This document shows positions 58,726 through 64,000 of a stretch of DNA of 64,000 nt, piece after piece (position 1 is the first letter of the stretch; each line of letters opens with the position of its first letter). A program made the position numbers and the translations under genes. The stretch lies in the NCBI RefSeq assembly GCF_000025565.1, contig NC_014121.1, positions 4,364,216 to 4,428,215 of the forward strand. Reading direction: 5' to 3'. A model generated the notes under the pieces. It did not search any database and had not been told where the DNA came from. It saw only the letters and a list, made by a program, of their open reading frames with translations. This stretch comes from Enterobacter cloacae subsp. cloacae ATCC 13047 (GTDB lineage Bacteria > Pseudomonadota > Gammaproteobacteria > Enterobacterales > Enterobacteriaceae).

Positions 58726-58806
58726 TTGATATCAACGCTAAAGTGCCGGGTTGCGCTACGTCGACCCGGCCTTCGTGGCGGTTTTTTCTTTTGGTTTATG
58801 ACCCAA

Positions 58807-59385
58807 TCAGGGATCGTTCCCATCTCCATCCAGCAGTTTGTTTTTAAAGATAAACAAACACGCCTCGTTAAAATTCTCCGCCCCCAGTCGTTCAGAGAGC
58901 GCCGTTCGCGTCCGGTAGAGGCTTTTAATCGAGGTGTTCAGTTCGTCCGCCACCTCTTCCATCGACATGCCCGCCCTGAGCAACCGCAGCATAATCGCTT
59001 CATGGGTACTCAACCGTAAGTTAAGCAGCCATTTGGTCGTCAGGCGCCTGCCTTTCATATTCAGCACCAGATTAAACAACGACGCCATGTCAGCCACCGG
59101 AAGCGCAGTATTCATAAACATCCTCATGCTGAGCTGATTCTCCTCCCGGTGCCGCATATCGAGCATGACGCAGCCGATTGTTTTTCTCGTTCTGGCCGGA
59201 TGGCGTATCAGATAATCATACAGACGGAGCGGTGAACGGCTGTCAATCAGCACAGAATATTCATCTGCACTGTTATCAAATATCTTTCTGTCAATCGAGT
59301 CCAGCAGGATAATATCCGGAAAAAATATCCTCATTCCTCTGACGAGGTAGCGATCCTGTGTCACTAACACTATTGAAGTTGCCAC
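58807..59385 (-). CDS. LuxR-type helix-turn-helix regulator with atypical receiver-like N-terminus
   Basis: A 192-residue regulator. The C-terminal LuxR domain spans about residues 122-180 (LSTHEAIMLRLLRAGMSMEE, then SIKSLYRTRTALSERL). The N-terminal half resembles a receiver (IVLVTQDRYLVRGM) but lacks the paired acidic residues at its start, so phosphorylation is unlikely; compare RcsA/BglJ-type partners. It lies between the autotransporter and pgaA, reads away from pgaA, and is a candidate local regulator of both. Confidence 0.85.
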   Translation of the reverse strand: MATSIVLVTQDRYLVRGMRIFFPDIILLDSIDRKIFDNSADEYSVLIDSRSPLRLYDYLIRHPARTRKTIGCVMLDMRHREENQLSMRMFMNTALPVADMASLFNLVLNMKGRRLTTKWLLNLRLSTHEAIMLRLLRAGMSMEEVADELNTSIKSLYRTRTALSERLGAENFNEACLFIFKNKLLDGDGNDP

Positions 59386-60004
59386 TAACCATCCCTTTTA
59401 GATTAAAGCAAGAACGACCCTTCAGAAAGAAGACGCCTTCGTTTTATAGCGCTTTTACATGAACGATAAATGTATTCTGGCTTTGATCATCCCTCGACAC
59501 GCACATTGATTTGTAAGACTTCCCATAGACTATCACTCAATGTCTGCTATTAATTATAAGTAAAAAACAATCGCAGAAAAGTCACCTCTCAAGATATTAA
59601 GAATTTTTGTCACGAAACTTCCCAAACATGCACCAGAAAGTACTTTAATTTATGCACCAAAGCCGCATTAAAAATATAAACAAAAACGTCACAATAAAAA
59701 TAAATACATTATATATCAACGCATTACAAATATAGACTCCGTTAAAAATAATCATAAAAATCACCCGGATACAGAATTATCTCAAAACAACAACCCGGCT
59801 TTTCAACATATTTATCCGTCAACATATCAGGTGTACATTACCTTTCACCGGTCCATAACGATAAGGATCCATAATTACCTTTAAGTAAGTACCTCATAAC
59901 GTAACTGCATTCACATTTTACGCTCTCATTTATGGCCTTTAACGCTACGTATAAAGGCGGCCGTGTTGCGCAATGGATTTATGATAAACAAATGGCAAAT
60001 AGAT
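59386..60004. other. AT-rich 619-bp intergenic region upstream of pgaA
   Basis: No credible gene is seen. The DNA is much richer in A and T than its neighbours, with long A/T runs between about 59540 and 59780, which would suit H-NS binding. It must hold the promoter of the divergent LuxR gene and the pgaA promoter and leader. In E. coli the pgaA leader is bound by CsrA at GGA motifs; a few GGA triplets (near 59766, 59868, 59973 and 60006) are present but no strong consensus site. Confidence 0.6.
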
Positions 60005-62443
60005 ATGGAAAGATCACTTCGCTTCAATACTTTATTCTTTTACCGCGTTCCAAAATTATTGTGTCTGCTATTACTGTTTCCCATTCTGGTTCAGGCTGCC
60101 GAATCCGTATATGAACAACAGATTCAGCAGGCGCGCAATGGTAATTACACTTCGTTTCTCCATTACCTGCAGCGTTATCAACAACAGCATGCTCTGACGC
60201 CAGAACAAGTGGCAGACTGGCTGCAGGTTGCCTCCTGGGCGGGACGCGATGATGAGGTTATTGAGGTGTGGTTGCGTTATCACGTTTATATGCCCCTGCC
60301 CGCCCGGGGAGTGGCCGCAGCCGCGCAATCCAGGAGAAATCAAAAGCAGTGGCAACCTGCGCTCGCGCTCTGGAAGCAGGCCTGTAGCCTTGCACCGGAG
60401 AACGACGACTACCGTATCGGGTATATCAAAACCCTGGCCGATGCCCGCATGGATCGGCTGGCCCTGCAGGAAGCGCAAAAACGGGTAACAGCCCACCCCA
60501 GCCAGATAAACCTTGAGACGCTCGCCTATGTGTACTTACGCCAGGGAAAAAGCTGGGATCGTCTATTAGCGGACACCCGCGCCCTGAAGAGCGCCCCCGA
60601 GAATCACGTACTGCTCAGCGCGCTCGTCGACGCCCTGAACGATAACCGGGTCAGTACGCCTGCCCTGCGGCTGTCACAGGGGATTTCTCTGCCGCCCGCA
60701 CAACGGCGCCAGCTTGAACTTAACGCCGCCGCCGAACAGGTACGCCTTGCCGATGCGCCTGGGCGGACGGAAAAAGAGCGCCTGCGTCTCGCGCAAGCCG
60801 CACTGAATCGCTATGACGCCCTGCTTGCCCGCTGGCAACACGAACCGCAGGCGGCAGAAGATATCATTCGCGCCCGCGTCGACCGTCTTGGCGCGCTATA
60901 TGCGCATGGTGATTACCCGCAGGCGATCGCTGAATATCGTGCGCTGACGTCAGCTCACCATCCAGTGCCGGGCTGGGCAATCGGCTGGGTGATCTCTGCG
61001 TATCTTCAGGAGCAAAACGCCGATGCAGCCCTGGCACTCCTGCAAAAGTATCCTGACTATGCGCGTAACCCACAGGATGAAGAACATCAGCTTTTCTATG
61101 CATATCTGGACACCGGACAGTATCAGGCCGCCCGTCACTATCTTGCGCAGATGACCCGCAACGTTCCCTGGGCTCGCTACGATTACGGCTCGCCAACCGC
61201 CCAGCCCAACGATCAATGGCTTATCGGCCAGTCGCTCACGTTTCAGTATTTGCTGGCAACCCATGCCCTGCCGCAAGCAGAAGCCGTGGCGCACCGTCTG
61301 GCTGCCACGGCACCCGGCAACCAGGGGCTACAGATTGATTATGCCGCCCTGCTTCAGGCCCGCGGCCTGCCACGGGCCGCAGAGCAAAAGCTCAAAATGG
61401 CGGAGGTACTGGAGCCGTCAAATACAGAGCTGGAGCAGCAGCAGGCTTACGTCGCGATGGATCTGCAGGAGTGGCGACAAATGGAACTTCTGACCGACGA
61501 CGTGCTCGCCCGTGCGCCACGTGACCGCAGCGTCCAGCGCCTGGACAGGCTCAGAAATGTGCATCATATGTCTGAACTGCGTCTGAATGCAGGCAAGGGA
61601 TTGCACTCCGACAACCCGGTCAGCGGGACACACGATCTGAACTGGGACGCCACGCTCTATGGCCCACCAGTCGCTGATAACTGGCGACTGTTTGGCGGCA
61701 CCCGCTTTGCCGAGGGCAATTTTGACGAAGGCAAAGGCACCAGCCGCCATCTGGTCGGCGGCGTCGAATGGCGGTCACGGGATATCTGGCTTGAAGCAGA
61801 GCTCTCCGGCAACCGTTATCACGGCACCCACACGCCTGGCGCTCGCCTCTCCGGTCAGTACAGCCTGAACGATCGCTGGCAATCTGGCGGCAGCCTTGAA
61901 CGTCTGTCACGCACCACGCCGTTGCGGGCGTTACGCAATGGGATCCGTGCAGACCGCGCAGAAGGCTGGGTGCGCTGGTATCAGAACGAGCGTCGTGAGT
62001 ACCAGCTCAGCGCCGCCATCAGCCATTTTTCCGACCATAACCGCCGACAGGAGTACACCCTCACCGGCAAGGAGCGGCTCTGGCAAACGCCGACCCTGAC
62101 GCTGGATCTTGAACCGGGCATCTCCGCCAGCGCGAATAGCCAGCGGGATACGCTCTATTACAACCCCGAGCGGGATCTGTCCGCGACGGCTGCGTTGTCC
62201 GTCGATCATCAGCTGTACCGCTATTACGACACCCTCTGGAGCCAGCAACTGGTCGCCGGAGCCGGAGGATACTGGCAGAAAAATCAGTCTGCTGGCGCCA
62301 TCACCCTGCTCGGCTACGGGCAACGCGTTCAATGGAACAACGTCGTGGATACCGGCGTGATGTTGAACTGGGATAAGCGCCCTTACGACGGCAAACGAGA
62401 AAGCAATCTCGCCGTCACTTTCGATGCGACTTTACGGTTTTAA
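60005..62443 (+). CDS. pgaA: Poly-beta-1,6-N-acetylglucosamine export porin PgaA
   Basis: Outer-membrane porin that exports partly deacetylated PNAG. The 812-residue protein has a signal peptide ending near LVQAAES, about 480 residues of TPR helices in the periplasm, and a C-terminal beta barrel (from about 515) with GGVEWRSRDIWLEAE, KPGARLSG-like and RWYQNERREY segments close to E. coli PgaA, ending VTFDATLRF. Starts at 59981 (ATG) or earlier are possible; no strong ribosome site marks either. pgaB follows after 8 bases. Confidence 0.9.
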   Translation: MERSLRFNTLFFYRVPKLLCLLLLFPILVQAAESVYEQQIQQARNGNYTSFLHYLQRYQQQHALTPEQVADWLQVASWAGRDDEVIEVWLRYHVYMPLPARGVAAAAQSRRNQKQWQPALALWKQACSLAPENDDYRIGYIKTLADARMDRLALQEAQKRVTAHPSQINLETLAYVYLRQGKSWDRLLADTRALKSAPENHVLLSALVDALNDNRVSTPALRLSQGISLPPAQRRQLELNAAAEQVRLADAPGRTEKERLRLAQAALNRYDALLARWQHEPQAAEDIIRARVDRLGALYAHGDYPQAIAEYRALTSAHHPVPGWAIGWVISAYLQEQNADAALALLQKYPDYARNPQDEEHQLFYAYLDTGQYQAARHYLAQMTRNVPWARYDYGSPTAQPNDQWLIGQSLTFQYLLATHALPQAEAVAHRLAATAPGNQGLQIDYAALLQARGLPRAAEQKLKMAEVLEPSNTELEQQQAYVAMDLQEWRQMELLTDDVLARAPRDRSVQRLDRLRNVHHMSELRLNAGKGLHSDNPVSGTHDLNWDATLYGPPVADNWRLFGGTRFAEGNFDEGKGTSRHLVGGVEWRSRDIWLEAELSGNRYHGTHTPGARLSGQYSLNDRWQSGGSLERLSRTTPLRALRNGIRADRAEGWVRWYQNERREYQLSAAISHFSDHNRRQEYTLTGKERLWQTPTLTLDLEPGISASANSQRDTLYYNPERDLSATAALSVDHQLYRYYDTLWSQQLVAGAGGYWQKNQSAGAITLLGYGQRVQWNNVVDTGVMLNWDKRPYDGKRESNLAVTFDATLRF

Positions 62444-62451
62444 GGATGAAT

Positions 62452-64000
62452 ATGTTGACCATTCGTTTTCCTGTGGGCCTGCTCATCATCGGCTGGTTAT
62501 GCTTCAGCGCGAGCGTCTGCGCCCAGGCCATTTCGTTTATTTCGCCCAACGAGAGACCTCAGCCGGAAGCCAGTAAACCCTGGCCGAAGAATCACTTTCT
62601 CGTGCTGGCCTATCACGATGTGGAAGATGACGCCGCCGATCAGCGCTATCTCTCCGTGCGGACCAGCGCCTTAAACGAGCAGATAAGCTGGCTTGTGCAT
62701 AACGGGTATAACGCCATCAGCGTGCAGGATATTCTGGATGCCCACGACGGTAAAAAAACGCTGCCGCCAAAGGCCTTTCTGCTCAGTTTTGATGACGGCT
62801 ACAGCAGTTTTTATACCCGCGTCTGGCCGTTGATCCAGGCCTGGAATGTGCCGGCGCTGTGGGCCCCGGTAGGCAGTTGGGTGGATACGCCAGCACATCA
62901 AAACGTGAATTTTGGCGGTTTGATGACACCCCGGGACCGTTTCGCGACGTGGGACATGGTGCGCGAGTTAAGCCAGTCCCCGCTGATTGAGATCGGCTCG
63001 CATACCTGGGCTTCGCATTACGGTATACCGGCCAATCCACAGGGAAGCCGCGAACCGGCTATTGCCAGCCGCTTTTACGATAACGCGACAGGGCGTTACG
63101 AAACTGACCAGCAGTTCAGCCAGCGCATCGGCGATGACGTGCGGAAAGTCACCGAAAAAATCGCCCAGGTGACGGGCAAAGCGCCGCGTGCCTGGGTGTG
63201 GCCCTACGGTGCTGCCAACGGCACGTCGCTCGCCATTGCCAGAAAGCAGGGTTATCAGCTGGCCTTTACCCTTGAGGACGGGCTGGCAGATGTGCGTCAC
63301 CTCGACAACATCCCGCGCCTGTTAATCTCCGGGAATCCTTCGCTTAAAGCCTTTGCCAGCAGCATCGCGCAGATTCAGGAGACCGATCCTGTGCGCGTCA
63401 TGCATGTCGATCTGGATTACGTTTATGACCCCGATCCGGCTCAGCAGACCAAAAACATCAATACGCTGATCCAGCGGGTCTACGACATGAAAATCAGCCA
63501 TGTTTTCCTGCAGGCATTTTCCGATCCCCTCGGCAACGGCACGATTAACGCGCTCTACTTCCCCAACCGTCGGCTGCCCGTGCGTGCCGATCTCTTTAAC
63601 TTTGTCGCCTGGCAACTGCAAACCCGCGCGGGCGTAAAAGTCTACGCGTGGATGCCGGTTCTCTCGTTCGATCTCTCCCCTGCACTGCCGCGTGTGCAGC
63701 GTCGGGATCGGCAAACGGGCCAGGTACGCGTCGCCACCGAGCCCTATACCCGGCTTTCGCCGTGGGATCCGCAGGTTCGACAGCAGGTGACAGAAATCTA
63801 TGAAGATCTGGCCCGCTATGCCAGCTTCAATGGGATCTTGTTCCATGACGATGCGGTGCTGACGGATCAGGATGATGCCGGGCAGCAGACAACGCGCCAG
63901 AAAAGCCAGACGCTAATCGGGTTTACCCACGCCCTGAGCCTGGCGGTGAAGCATATCCGCGGTCCGCAGATAAAAACCGCGCGCAATATGTTCGCCCTGC
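62452..64000 (+). CDS. pgaB: PNAG de-N-acetylase PgaB, partial (runs off the window)
   Basis: Periplasmic enzyme that removes some acetyl groups from PNAG to allow export. The visible 516 residues include the polysaccharide deacetylase domain with LSFDDGY (catalytic and metal Asp pair), GSHTW (metal His) and WPYG, followed by the C-terminal glycoside-hydrolase-like domain (HVDLDYVYD, LFHDDA). The start at 62452 has AAGGA five bases upstream; an ATG at 62446 is possible. The N-terminus GWLCFSASVCAQA lacks the clear lipobox seen in E. coli PgaB. pgaC and pgaD are expected just beyond the window. Confidence 0.92.
   Translation, partial: MLTIRFPVGLLIIGWLCFSASVCAQAISFISPNERPQPEASKPWPKNHFLVLAYHDVEDDAADQRYLSVRTSALNEQISWLVHNGYNAISVQDILDAHDGKKTLPPKAFLLSFDDGYSSFYTRVWPLIQAWNVPALWAPVGSWVDTPAHQNVNFGGLMTPRDRFATWDMVRELSQSPLIEIGSHTWASHYGIPANPQGSREPAIASRFYDNATGRYETDQQFSQRIGDDVRKVTEKIAQVTGKAPRAWVWPYGAANGTSLAIARKQGYQLAFTLEDGLADVRHLDNIPRLLISGNPSLKAFASSIAQIQETDPVRVMHVDLDYVYDPDPAQQTKNINTLIQRVYDMKISHVFLQAFSDPLGNGTINALYFPNRRLPVRADLFNFVAWQLQTRAGVKVYAWMPVLSFDLSPALPRVQRRDRQTGQVRVATEPYTRLSPWDPQVRQQVTEIYEDLARYASFNGILFHDDAVLTDQDDAGQQTTRQKSQTLIGFTHALSLAVKHIRGPQIKTARNMFAL

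Noticed and set aside
59932..60114. 60-codon frame overlapping the pgaA start
   Set aside because: It overlaps the PgaA signal peptide in another frame and has no ribosome site.

Overview
The window is a chromosomal segment of a member of the Enterobacteriaceae, most like the Enterobacter/Lelliottia/Leclercia group. The backbone speB-speA-yqgB-metK-galP-sprT-endA-rsmE-gshB-yqgE-ruvX-yggR-yggS-yggT-yggU-rdgB-hemW-yggN-yggL-trmB-mutY-yggX-mltC-nupG-speC-yqgA-tRNA-Phe follows the Escherichia coli order with E. coli-like proteins. It differs from K-12: yggM-ansB are absent between hemW and yggN, a citrate fermentation cluster sits between nupG and speC, and blocks of accessory genes lie at both ends. 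Genus is inferred from gene content and synteny only.

Layout. 1-871 is the truncated end of an IS4-family (IS10-like) element; a complete second copy lies at 35314-36592. 938-13632 is one long leftward operon of 14 genes for a Rieske-dioxygenase-dependent aromatic pathway: Rieske ferredoxin, a 102-residue putative DNA-binding protein, Rieske oxygenase, a dehydrogenase, an IclR regulator, an extradiol dioxygenase, a ferredoxin reductase, an MFS transporter, a cupin, an alpha/beta hydrolase, a second SDR with an altered active site, an aspartate-dehydrogenase-like enzyme, an aldehyde dehydrogenase and a ThDP decarboxylase. A divergent MFS gene (14047-15258) shares a 414-bp control region that carries three GTTTCA-N4-TGAAAC-type palindromes. 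15262-38081 is mostly backbone: polyamine synthesis, SAM synthesis, galactose uptake, glutathione synthesis, DNA repair and housekeeping.

38115-48087 is a citrate fermentation module. A 2HCT citrate carrier, a fumarylacetoacetate-hydrolase-fold protein and citC-D-E-F-X-G are read leftward; a CitA/CitB-type two-component system is read rightward. No oadGAB oxaloacetate decarboxylase pump is present in the window, so the FAH-fold protein is a candidate for handling oxaloacetate. speC, yqgA and tRNA-Phe (51313-51388) follow.

Beyond the tRNA an accessory region begins: a GNAT/DUF1778 toxin-antitoxin pair, a hybrid histidine kinase with a NarL-type regulator, a small lipoprotein, an autotransporter interrupted by one in-frame TAA, an atypical LuxR-type regulator, and the start of a pga operon (pgaA and partial pgaB) for poly-N-acetylglucosamine export. 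This looks like a surface/biofilm module.

G-rich palindromic REP-like repeats sit at many gene junctions. The complete IS copy, and the visible end of the other, lie exactly at the apex of such a repeat hairpin.
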